A stretch of DNA of 36,449 bases from Faecalibacterium sp. UBA1771 (GTDB lineage: Bacteria > Bacillota > Clostridia > Oscillospirales > Ruminococcaceae), in the NCBI GenBank assembly GCA_002315315.1, contig DCGT01000006.1, forward strand, positions 26,295 to 62,743. The letters are read 5' to 3'. The notes under the pieces were generated by a model. The model did not search any database, was not told the DNA's origin, and saw only the letters and a list, made by a program, of their open reading frames with translations. A program made the translations under genes and the position numbers. Positions 15,413 through 22,917 of the stretch are shown piece by piece. Each line of letters starts with the position of its first letter. Position 1 is the stretch's first letter.

Positions 15413-16060
15413 ATGGAAAGAGTTTATATCTACGGTTATACTCACCATTCTATGAAAGTGAAGGCGATGCTTTCTAACAGATATCAATTTTGCGGATACA
15501 TTATTGACGATGATTTCTACTCTGAGGATATGAATGATGATGTCATGGCTTGGTCTGATTTTATCAACACCGAAAAACCTTCGAATTGTTCTGTTTTGGT
15601 AACACTTGGTTATTCAAAAATGAATGAAAACAGAAAAAATGTCATCCAAAAAGTAAGAAACGCCGGTTACTCGGTTGCTTCATTTGTTCATGAAACAGCA
15701 ATAATATGTGATAACGTCCAAATGGGCGAGGGAGTAATCGTGCTTTGTGGGTGTATTATTGAACCGAACGTAAGCATTGGTACGGGCACTATCATTGACA
15801 GCGGTGCCACAATATGTCATGACAGTGTGTTGGGAAATTATGATTGGATTGGTGTTTCTTCGGTCGTTTTAGGTAACTGTAAAATCGGAGATAATGCTTT
15901 TATCGGTTCAAATTCGACAATCAAAGACGGTGTTTATATTGCAGAAAAAACATTGGTAGGTGCAGGTGCATTCATAAACAAAGACACTACAGCAGAAAGT
16001 GTTATTGTACCTGTAAGAAGTTTAAAGCTTGAACGAAAATCATCAGAAATAAAGATTTAA
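15413..16060 (+). CDS. Left-handed beta-helix acyltransferase (PglD/NeuD-like)
   Basis: The 215-residue product has an N-terminal part (RVYIYGYTHHSMKVKAML) that resembles the small nucleotide-fold domain of PglD-type sugar N-acetyltransferases. From about residue 100 hexapeptide repeats follow: ICDNVQMGEGVIVLCG, IEPNVSIGTGTIIDSG, KIGDNAFIGSNSTI. The histidine in ATICHDSVLG is placed like the catalytic base of the family. In this operon it should acylate the 4-amino group made by WecE, with acetyl-CoA or a similar donor. The ribosome site GGGGGAGGG is strong; 148 bp separate it from the gene before. The last 20 residues are charged and not part of the helix. Confidence 0.85.
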   Translation: MERVYIYGYTHHSMKVKAMLSNRYQFCGYIIDDDFYSEDMNDDVMAWSDFINTEKPSNCSVLVTLGYSKMNENRKNVIQKVRNAGYSVASFVHETAIICDNVQMGEGVIVLCGCIIEPNVSIGTGTIIDSGATICHDSVLGNYDWIGVSSVVLGNCKIGDNAFIGSNSTIKDGVYIAEKTLVGAGAFINKDTTAESVIVPVRSLKLERKSSEIKI

Positions 16061-16075
16061 ATTAGGTAAAGCATT

Positions 16076-17023
16076 ATGAAATTGTTATCTTTTGTTATTC
16101 CTTGTTATAGAAGCCAGTATACAATATCTGACGTGGTGAGTGAAATAATTCGGAAGTGCTCGGAGAGAAAAGATTTTGACTATGAAATTATTTGCGTGAA
16201 TGACGGCTCTCCTGATAATGTGTGGAATGTTATACGAGACTATGCTAAAGACGATAATCGAGTAATCGGTATAAATCTAAATCGAAATTTTAGTCAGTCA
16301 AATGCGCAGATGGCAGGTTTGGGTTACGCAAATGGAGATATCATAGTGTGCCTTGACGATGACGGTCAGTGTCCGATAGATCGTTTATGGGATTTAATCG
16401 CACCTATCGAAAGAGATGAGGGTGATATGACATTTGCAAAATACCCGCAAAAAAAGCAAAGTCTATTTAAGAATTTTGGCAGCAGAATAAACCAATATAC
16501 CACACATTTCCTTTTGGATTTGCCGAAAGATGTTGAAACATCAAATTTTTGGGCAATTAACAGATTACTTTGCTCTCAGATTGTTCAGTATACAAACCCT
16601 TTCCCTTTTATTACCGGAATTGTGTGCAATGCAACAAAGCGTATCATCAATGTTCCTATGGAAGAGCGTGAACGTGTTTCGGGTACGACGGGATATACCT
16701 TCAAAAAACTCCTTCACCTATGGATGAACGGTTTTACAAATTTTTCTGTTGTGCCGTTGCGTGTCGCTTCTTTTTTAGGTGTAATTTGTTCAATGATCGG
16801 GTTTATTGCCGGTTTGATTAGTGTTATCAGAAAAATCGTTTCTCCTGATATTTTGACGGGCTATACCTCTATAATTGCTACGGTTTTATTCGTTGGCGGA
16901 ATTATTATGCTGTTGCTCGGAATGATTGGTGAATATGTCGGCAGAATATTCATTTGTATTAATAAAACACCTCAGTACGTAATTAGGGAAGTAATCAATG
17001 GAAATCATGACAAAGAAATCTAA
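16076..17023 (+). CDS. ArnC-like membrane glycosyltransferase (GT2)
   Basis: This 315-residue enzyme would place a sugar from a nucleotide donor onto undecaprenyl phosphate. The GT-A domain opens LLSFVIPCYRSQYTI with VNDGSPD at about 41-47; the metal site is IVCLDDDGQCP at about 100; PFPFITGIVCN and the VPMEERERVSGTTGYTF loop match the ArnC/DPM1/GtrB class. Two C-terminal membrane helices (about 232-256 and 268-292) end in LLLGMIGEYVGRIF, the closing motif of this class. It is followed, with overlap, by two small flippase-like genes, the same neighbours as in the arn pathway. The sugar is likely the WecE-derived amino sugar. Confidence 0.92.
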   Translation: MKLLSFVIPCYRSQYTISDVVSEIIRKCSERKDFDYEIICVNDGSPDNVWNVIRDYAKDDNRVIGINLNRNFSQSNAQMAGLGYANGDIIVCLDDDGQCPIDRLWDLIAPIERDEGDMTFAKYPQKKQSLFKNFGSRINQYTTHFLLDLPKDVETSNFWAINRLLCSQIVQYTNPFPFITGIVCNATKRIINVPMEERERVSGTTGYTFKKLLHLWMNGFTNFSVVPLRVASFLGVICSMIGFIAGLISVIRKIVSPDILTGYTSIIATVLFVGGIIMLLLGMIGEYVGRIFICINKTPQYVIREVINGNHDKEI

Positions 17024-17375
17024 AAAAAATTACGTTACATTGCTTGTTCTGCACCTTATGCTGATGGTGTATTCAACAAGCGGTGTTTTCAGCAAGCTTG
17101 CTGCCGGAACAGAGTTTTTGAGCTTTAAGTTTTGCCTGTATTACGGCTGCGTTATCGTACTGCTCGGTATCTACGCCATCGGCTGGCAGCAGATTATCAA
17201 GCGTTTTCCGTTGACGAATGCATTTGCAAACAAGGCGGTCACGGTCGTTTGGGGTATTATTTGGGGAGCCGTTTTTTTCCGTGAAAGCATTACCGTAGGC
17301 AAAATTATCGGCGCTGTTCTTGTCATTGCCGGCGTCGTTTTGTATGCGAAAGCAGGTGAACACGATGGCGATTGA
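16998..17375 (+). CDS. Small EamA/SMR-type membrane protein (ArnE/F-like, subunit 1)
   Basis: This 125-residue protein has four membrane helices, starting with YVTLLVLHLMLMVYSTSGVF and ending with KIIGAVLVIAGVVLYA, the pattern of half-size EamA/SMR transporters such as ArnE. The start ATG at 16998 overlaps the glycosyltransferase end by 26 bp, with GGGAAG as ribosome site. Together with the next gene it would form a heterodimer that flips a lipid-linked sugar to the outer face. The charge-poor interior and the WGIIWGAVFFRESITVGK block before the last helix fit the family. Confidence 0.82.
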   Translation: MEIMTKKSKKNYVTLLVLHLMLMVYSTSGVFSKLAAGTEFLSFKFCLYYGCVIVLLGIYAIGWQQIIKRFPLTNAFANKAVTVVWGIIWGAVFFRESITVGKIIGAVLVIAGVVLYAKAGEHDGD

Positions 17376-17724
17376 TACCACCACACTTTGTTATGCGGCG
17401 TTACTGCTTATCGGAGTATTCGTCAGTGCGATTTCGCAGGTGCTGCTCAAAAAAGCCGCCCTTAAACAATACGATTCTCGGATAAAGGAGTACCTGAATC
17501 CGCTTGTTATTTTCGCATACGTGTTGTTTTTCGGCACAACGTTTCTTTCGATTTTGGCATATCGAGGCATTCCGCTTTCTATGGGTCCGATTTTAGAGGC
17601 GACAAGTTATCTGTATGTTACATTTTTCGGCGTAAAGATTTTTCACGAGAAAATGAATGCTAAAAAATACATAGCTCTCGCATTGATTATCGGCGGCATC
17701 GCCGTCTATGCTATTGCGGGTTGA
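17365..17724 (+). CDS. Small EamA/SMR-type membrane protein (ArnE/F-like, subunit 2)
   Basis: The 119-residue product begins MAIDTTTLCYAALLLIG; I chose ATG 17365 because AGGTGA lies before it and a longer N-terminus from 17320 would be hydrophilic and out of family. Four helices are seen; GVFVSAISQVLLKKAAL carries the Q-x-L-L-K-K block shared by SMR/ArnF proteins, and GPILEATSYLYVTFFGV the helix-3 block. It overlaps the previous gene by 11 bp. The pair resembles ArnE/ArnF, found mostly in Gram-negatives for aminoarabinose; here the cargo is probably the WecE-type amino sugar on undecaprenyl phosphate. Confidence 0.84.
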   Translation: MAIDTTTLCYAALLLIGVFVSAISQVLLKKAALKQYDSRIKEYLNPLVIFAYVLFFGTTFLSILAYRGIPLSMGPILEATSYLYVTFFGVKIFHEKMNAKKYIALALIIGGIAVYAIAG

Positions 17725-17731
17725 TGGTGAA

Positions 17732-17836
17732 ATGATGGATAAATTCGGTAAAAAAGAAACAGCCATCATGAAGGGTGTCGGCGTTTGCTTGATTTACTCG
17801 TTGGGTTTAGAAAAAACAAAAAAGGAAAGTGAATAA
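17732..17836 (+). pseudogene. Acyltransferase family 3, second N-terminal stub
   Basis: Thirty-four codons read MMDKFGKKETAIMKGVGVCL, the N-terminus of OafA-type acyltransferases (K-x-x-x-I-K-G-x-x first helix), then break off into IYSLGLEKTKKESE. The full protein would be about ten times longer. It closes the operon and shows the same kind of loss as the stub at 1790. The following 170 bp (17837-18008) contain no gene I can support. Confidence 0.6.
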
Positions 17837-18002
17837 ACTCATTCTGAAATTCAAAGCAAAATCATTGGAAATGGTAAATAATACCGTTACAAATCACCAC
17901 TCGCAAGAGAAAGAGTCTGACGGTTCTTACCGGCTTTTTCGTTATATATTAACAAACATAAAGCGGCAGGCTGTGCGCACTTTTCACGCAAAGGTCTGCC
18001 GT

Positions 18003-18033
18003 AAAAAACAGGGGCGGATGAAAACCGCCCCTG
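18003..18033 (-). terminator. Terminator of the 1161-residue protein gene
   Basis: CAGGGGCGG (18009-18017) and CCGCCCCTG (18025-18033) form a perfect 9-bp stem with a 7-base loop. On the minus strand it is followed by six T's (18008-18003). Confidence 0.92.
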
Positions 18034-18066
18034 CACGCTGTATGATGTTGTAATTGAGCACCGCAA

Positions 18067-21000
18067 TCAGTGCGGACCACCTACACTCATGCGGCTGACA
18101 CTGTTCGCACTCGTGGTTGCTTTTCGCATATCTTGCGTGGTCTTTTCCTTCAGCTTAGTCTTTTCCTTTTTGCTCTCGTTCAGCTTTGCTTCGCGCTTAT
18201 CCTTGATGTTCTGCTTGACGTTGTCGCGGTTCTTCTCGGCAAAACCGCGCAGCTTCTTGTCGAAGTCCTTGAGCGAAACCTCCTTGAGCGAGTTCTTCAG
18301 CTCGGTGTTGTTTTTGTTTGCGTTTACAAACTCCTTGACCGACTCGACGATTTCGGGACTATCCTTCAGCTCACTCATCAGCTCACTGACAGCGGCGTCG
18401 CTCGTATATTTCTTGCGTCCCTCGGTGCTCAGCGCAACCGTGTATTCGTCGAGCAGATTTTTGGCAAGCGTGCGGTACATTTCGCGTTCGAGTGCATTCT
18501 CCAGCTCGGTCTGACGCGACTGCTTGCTCTCTCTGCCGATTAGCTTTTGCTCGGCGACCTTTCCCACCGTCTTGACCGCCTTGTTCGCCACATCGATGGG
18601 GTCGAGCTTGGTACCTTCTGATATTTTGTCGTTCATCGCCTTGATATAGTCGTTGACCGCCTCACTGATGTTGGGGTTAGCCTGCAGACTGTCGACATAA
18701 TCGTTAAAATTATCCCACGAAGCGAAGTCGAGCTGCATCTGCTCGTTCATACCCGAAGCCATATCGCGCATATATTCGGCGGCGAGCATATCATAAACCG
18801 CTCCGGTCAGCCATTCGGTGTAGTTCTGTTTGGAATCGGGAGAGGGGTCATGCCCTGCAAGGAGCATTGAGAAATGGTTTTTCATCTCCGCGATACGAGT
18901 TTCGAAAGTCTTTAAACCCCACGAAATGTCTTCTCTTTTGTTTATATTGTCGATTTCGGTTTTGAGATTGCTCTCCAAGCGTCTGTCTGCGTCGACGGCC
19001 TTGACGGTATCGCTGAAATACTTGCCCGGATTGTCGGCATTGGCCATTAAATCGCGGGTGCTTTGCCAGACGGAGTCACTACTTTTGTATTTATCCGGGT
19101 GTTTGAAGTAATCATTGAGCTGCAAATCGGTGTAGATTTGAGCTTTTTGCTGATTAAGCTTGCCGGCGAGGGTTAATTTGTTGTAATTTTCATTAGAAGC
19201 TTCGGTAAAAGAGTTATGATAATTGATGAATTTTTCTACGCGGCTTTGCTTCATACCGGGAAGGAGAGTGGACGCACTGTTAATGTCAATCGGCTTGGTG
19301 CTGTCGACCGTAACATATCCGAATTCACCGTCCGGATTGAAAATAACGAGATCCTTGTTTTTCGTATCGCCGTTAAGGTTTGCGATATGCAGGACGCCGT
19401 TCTGCGCAGAGCCCTGCAGTATGTTAATCTGATCCATGCTTAAGCCGGCAATACCTTTAGGGAAGCGTTCCCTCATCGAGTTTATGTTCAGCTCCAGTAC
19501 CGACTCTTCAATATCATTGGAAATGAAGGTCCGCTTCGTCATTATCATTTTCTGAGGGTCAGACTTTGAAGGCGACTGTATTCCCTCGCTGAACGGAAGG
19601 TGAGTTCCGGTAATCGGATTTTCATCGTTGCTGACGAAGTCGACACGCAGCATGGCGACACTCATCGGGTCGTTGATGTCAATTCCTCTTTTTTCCAGAT
19701 CATTCTTCAGACCCTCAAACCATCTCTGCTTTTGGTCATAATCGTCCATGTCGATATTAAAGTTCTCAAGCTCTCGTGAAGGATTTGAAATCTGATCTTT
19801 TACATACTTGGGGCCAAGTCCTTTTCCTTCAAGCTGAGCATCAAGACGGTACCGGAAGCCGGGCTTCGCCTTCATCTCAGATACAGCAAGGCTGAAATTA
19901 TCATCGCTTATATAATTCCTGCGATCGTTTTCATTACTGAAGGTTGTCTTATCATAGCCCTCCAAAAGCTGCTCGGCGGCATACACCTCCGCGAGGGCGT
20001 CGGGAATCCTATTGCGCTCCTGTTCGCTCAGAGTTTCATATCTGTCAAGAAGATCGTTGAGTCGGGACAGCTTGGTGCCGACGCTGTTAAACAGCAAACG
20101 GCGGTATTCGTCGCACACCTCAATATTCTTGGTGGACGGATTGATTTCAAGGGTACATAACGGGTTATCGCTGTATGGGGCATACAGACCGACCTCTGCT
20201 CCTTTTTCCTGCGCCTGATGAATAACTCCCAGCATTTCGGCAACGAAATCGTTTGTTTTCGGCTTGAAGGTCTCACCGTTTATGCGGATATAACCCTCAT
20301 TAACGGCCTTTTCAAGGGACATAACCGAGTCGATGTTATCCTCATCGTCGGTTTCAAGGGACATAAACGAGTAGATGTTATCCTTAACCATCTTTTGAAG
20401 CTCTGCGGTAATGGTCGGATATAAATTTTCGTAATGCTTGTATTCCGAATAATTTTCCGCATATCCGTAGACATCGCTAAATACACCGTCGTGCAAGCGC
20501 GTTGCTTTTTCAAAGCTTTTTATGCTTTCTTCGTCGTCAAACCGAGACGGATTCTCAAAATATGTTTTGAGAATATCGCTGCGGTATTTCTTGCGGGCGA
20601 GATATTCATTAGACAGCAGGTTGTATTTTTCTTCGGAGTCCAAGTGGTCTGTATTCTCGGCTCGAATGAACTCCGTCAGACTATTCTTGGCTTTTTGGGC
20701 TTCTTTGGGCGAAAGATCGGGGAAAATGTCCTTCGCGTCAGCACGCTCATCAAGCTGATTAAGCTTGAGCGAAACATAGCTGCCGTCATTACCGACATGA
20801 GGAAAATAGAAGTTTGCGGCGGTGTTCATATCCGTTTGGATAAAGCGCAGCTGGTGGTTCTTTGCAAGGTTATACAGTTGGTTAATATCATCGTTTGTGA
20901 GATTGTCAATTGAGGTGCCGTTCTTATAATCGATAAGCGAACGACCGTCGGCAATATCGAACAAACCGTTTTCTTTTTCTTGTACCGTGCGGTTGTCGAT

Positions 21001-21552
21001 GTTCTCTTTAAAGTTACCGATGGGGTTATCCACCATAACTATATTGCTGTCTTCGGCGTCTATATCCGTTCCTTTGATTAAACCGAAGGACTCTATCAGC
21101 GCCGAGGAAACGGGGTCGGCGGTATTTATGCCCTTTGCCTTCAAATCCGCCTTAAAGCCGTCGAACCACTTCCGCACATCTTCGCTGACAGCATTCTTAT
21201 TAATATCCTCGTATACCGATTTTCCGTTTCTTCTGTAATCAACAAGAGAGTCCGGGTTGGAAATTATTTTGTTGCTGATTTCGAAAAAACCGGGCAAAGT
21301 CATCAGCTGATTGGCGATGTCCTTTCCTTTGTTCTCAAATGCAGTCATCTTTTCGAGACTGCTTAAATCCGCTTCATTAATTTCCGAAAACAGAATAGAT
21401 GTAGCAAGTGCATCCGCAAGCGCTTTTCTGAAATCGGCAAGACCGTTAGTTGGCTTTACGGCACCGGATTCTATCATTTGTTGAATTTTATTCGCTGAGT
21501 CGTTATACAAATTATTCAGATTATTACTTACCTGAGTTTTGTTGGTATCCAT
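18067..21552 (-). CDS. Large cytoplasmic repeat protein of unknown function (1161 residues)
   Basis: ATG 21552 follows GGGAGGA. There is no signal peptide and no membrane helix; the protein is acidic overall with a lysine-rich coiled tail (about 1085-1145) that ends SVSRMSVGGPH. I do not recognise a family. Two levels of repeats are visible. A helical unit of about 60 residues, with a helix, a D/S-rich turn and an L-x-x-x-P block, occurs near 41-100, 517-575, 917-975 and 1018-1078. A longer unit near 127-350 (VRKWFDGFKADLKAKGIN) returns near 610-845 (KQRWFEGLKNDLEKRGID), about 480 residues later. A 14-residue in-frame tandem copy lies at 392-419. The gene is monocistronic with its own promoter and terminator. 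A scaffold or a large effector is possible; no catalytic motif is seen. Confidence 0.92.
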   Translation of the reverse strand: MDTNKTQVSNNLNNLYNDSANKIQQMIESGAVKPTNGLADFRKALADALATSILFSEINEADLSSLEKMTAFENKGKDIANQLMTLPGFFEISNKIISNPDSLVDYRRNGKSVYEDINKNAVSEDVRKWFDGFKADLKAKGINTADPVSSALIESFGLIKGTDIDAEDSNIVMVDNPIGNFKENIDNRTVQEKENGLFDIADGRSLIDYKNGTSIDNLTNDDINQLYNLAKNHQLRFIQTDMNTAANFYFPHVGNDGSYVSLKLNQLDERADAKDIFPDLSPKEAQKAKNSLTEFIRAENTDHLDSEEKYNLLSNEYLARKKYRSDILKTYFENPSRFDDEESIKSFEKATRLHDGVFSDVYGYAENYSEYKHYENLYPTITAELQKMVKDNIYSFMSLETDDEDNIDSVMSLEKAVNEGYIRINGETFKPKTNDFVAEMLGVIHQAQEKGAEVGLYAPYSDNPLCTLEINPSTKNIEVCDEYRRLLFNSVGTKLSRLNDLLDRYETLSEQERNRIPDALAEVYAAEQLLEGYDKTTFSNENDRRNYISDDNFSLAVSEMKAKPGFRYRLDAQLEGKGLGPKYVKDQISNPSRELENFNIDMDDYDQKQRWFEGLKNDLEKRGIDINDPMSVAMLRVDFVSNDENPITGTHLPFSEGIQSPSKSDPQKMIMTKRTFISNDIEESVLELNINSMRERFPKGIAGLSMDQINILQGSAQNGVLHIANLNGDTKNKDLVIFNPDGEFGYVTVDSTKPIDINSASTLLPGMKQSRVEKFINYHNSFTEASNENYNKLTLAGKLNQQKAQIYTDLQLNDYFKHPDKYKSSDSVWQSTRDLMANADNPGKYFSDTVKAVDADRRLESNLKTEIDNINKREDISWGLKTFETRIAEMKNHFSMLLAGHDPSPDSKQNYTEWLTGAVYDMLAAEYMRDMASGMNEQMQLDFASWDNFNDYVDSLQANPNISEAVNDYIKAMNDKISEGTKLDPIDVANKAVKTVGKVAEQKLIGRESKQSRQTELENALEREMYRTLAKNLLDEYTVALSTEGRKKYTSDAAVSELMSELKDSPEIVESVKEFVNANKNNTELKNSLKEVSLKDFDKKLRGFAEKNRDNVKQNIKDKREAKLNESKKEKTKLKEKTTQDMRKATTSANSVSRMSVGGPH
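20311..20384 (-). repeat. 42-bp in-frame tandem duplication in the large gene
   Basis: The core CAAGGGACATAA occurs at 20313 and 20355, a period of 42 bp, and the flanks (GATGTTATCC) repeat too. It encodes two 14-residue units around SFMSLETDDED and SVMSLEKAV. The near identity suggests a recent event. Confidence 0.85.
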
Positions 21553-21647
21553 AAATTCCTCCCGTAACCGACGGCGAACGGCTCATCTGCCGCACTTTGC
21601 CGTACCGTAAAACAGTCAACTTACCTAATTGTTTTCCTTATGTGCTT

Positions 21648-21676
21648 ATTATAAACGATAATACCGCGGTATTCAA
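21648..21676 (-). promoter_or_regulatory. Promoter with palindromic operator candidate
   Basis: On the minus strand TTGAAT (21676-21671) and TATAAT (21653-21648) are 17 bp apart. The spacer side of the -35 box contains a perfect 14-bp palindrome AATACCGCGGTATT (21660-21673). Its place between -35 and -10 fits a repressor site. The predicted start of transcription is about 90 bp before the ATG at 21552. Confidence 0.8.
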
Positions 21677-21917
21677 TAATTCCGCGTCATTATGAACAAT
21701 AATTTACAAACGACCCTTTTTGCGTAACAAACCGTTCACAAACGGCAGAAAACAGACAAACGATGGCAGACTATCAAACGAAAAACAGAAACAACCCTCA
21801 GCGCGCGGGCAGGTGACACAGACGAACAAACGACAAAGTACGCGCGCGCAACGGTTGTCGGCAGTGACACCTTTTTTCTTCTCTCTCAGGCACAGCCCGC
21901 GGCGAGGGAGAACAAAA
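21677..21917. other. Intergenic stretch, purine-rich, no gene
   Basis: Short open frames here lack ribosome sites and family features. The plus strand is rich in A and AC-repeats (AACAAACGACAAAG). I see nothing functional beyond the promoter on one side and the terminator on the other. Confidence 0.5.
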
Positions 21918-21943
21918 ACACCCGACGGTTACCCGCCGGGTGT
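21912..21943 (-). terminator. Terminator after the SHOCT membrane protein gene
   Basis: ACACCCGACGG (21918-21928) pairs with CCGCCGGGTGT (21933-21943) with one mismatch and a 4-base loop; on the minus strand TTTTTGTT follows. Confidence 0.88.
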
Positions 21944-22039
21944 ATATTGTTGCAATAATTTGATATATGATTGATATGGCACGGTCAACGGCAGGTCACT
22001 TTTGTAAACAATTTCAAAAGTCCCCCCATGCCGCTGAAA

Positions 22040-22744
22040 TCACATTCCGAGAATTTCTCTTTTCTTGGCGGTAAACTCTTCCTCGGTGATGGCGCCGCTG
22101 TCGAACAGAGCCTTGAGTCTTACAATTCTGTCCAAACGGCTGTCGGCGTTGAGGTCGGTCGGGGTCTGAACAACAGGTGCGGCTGTCGGGACTTGTGAAT
22201 TGAGCGTGCCGTTCACAGTCCTTTGAGCGTTGCCGCGGCATTTCGCCTCGAACGCAAATCCGAGCAGGAGCGCGCCGATCGTCGGCAGCAGATAGCCTAC
22301 TGCGACAAGAAATCTTATGCTCGGGTGGCCGTATTCGATGACATTATTCACGATAAACAGCACGAAACGCAGTAGCCCGCAGACAAAGGAGAGTATTCCG
22401 AATGTCTTGGGGTGAAGGCGGCTGAAGGCGGTAATTACAAGGAAAATCCAAAAGACCACTCCGAGCACAATCGGCGCCAATGTAAGTGGCGTATTATACT
22501 CGATGAGATATGAGAAAATACGCACTGCACTCGAGGCAGAAAATACACCGCCTATTACGGCGCCGATTCCCGCAAGCACGGGAGATGCGATGAACGCGGC
22601 AATGCCGATGACAAGCGCGGGTATCAACGTTAAGAGATAAGATGTAATATTCTGAAAAATAACGATGTAGTAAATGTATATTGCGGCATAGATCAAAAAG
22701 CAAATACCCGCAATATATTGTGATGCATTCCTTTGTTTTTGCAT
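22040..22744 (-). CDS. Membrane protein with C-terminal SHOCT domain
   Basis: The 234-residue product has six hydrophobic segments in the first 170 residues (for example YIAGICFLIYAAIYIYYIVI and TIGALLLGFAFEA), a proline/threonine linker (VPTAAPVVQTPTD) and a closing SHOCT motif of about 30 residues (LKALFDSGAITEEEFTAKKR, ending EILGM). SHOCT is a short oligomerisation or targeting helix pair. I chose ATG 22744 because GGAAAG lies 10 nt upstream; a GTG at 22753 has no room for a ribosome site. It begins 6 bp after the stop of another SHOCT gene, so both are on one transcript. The exact role is unknown. Confidence 0.82.
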   Translation of the reverse strand: MQKQRNASQYIAGICFLIYAAIYIYYIVIFQNITSYLLTLIPALVIGIAAFIASPVLAGIGAVIGGVFSASSAVRIFSYLIEYNTPLTLAPIVLGVVFWIFLVITAFSRLHPKTFGILSFVCGLLRFVLFIVNNVIEYGHPSIRFLVAVGYLLPTIGALLLGFAFEAKCRGNAQRTVNGTLNSQVPTAAPVVQTPTDLNADSRLDRIVRLKALFDSGAITEEEFTAKKREILGM

Positions 22745-22749
22745 TGAAA

Positions 22750-22917
22750 TCACATCTTTCCGAGCAGCTCAGACTTGATTTTGGCAAACTCATCATCGTC
22801 AAGCACGCCCTGCTGATGAAGCTCCGAGGCCTTTTTCAGCTCGTCGTAAATATCCTCCTTGGGCTGTGCGGCGACAGGCGCGGCGGCGGAGCAGATATCC
22901 TCAAATGGGGTTTTCAT
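22750..22917 (-). pseudogene. SHOCT-domain protein, probably 5'-truncated
   Basis: Codons from 22917 read MKTPFEDICSA, an alanine-rich linker, then IYDELKKASELHQQGVLDDD and EFAKIKSELLGKM, a second SHOCT domain. The first codons lie at the edge of sequence that belongs to the permease gene on the other strand, so the true 5' part of this gene, its promoter included, seems to be missing. As SHOCT proteins usually carry the motif after a larger domain, loss of an N-terminal domain is likely. A short product from ATG 22917 cannot be excluded. Confidence 0.6.

Noticed and set aside
17829..18053. 74-codon plus-strand frame after the acyltransferase stub
   Set aside because: No family, and its end lies in the terminator hairpin of the opposite gene. 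A start at GTG with AAAGGA upstream is possible, but the content looks random.
21720..21974. 84-codon plus-strand frame before the SHOCT terminator
   Set aside because: Low-complexity K/N/Q/R composition, no ribosome site, ends beyond a terminator that belongs to the other strand.
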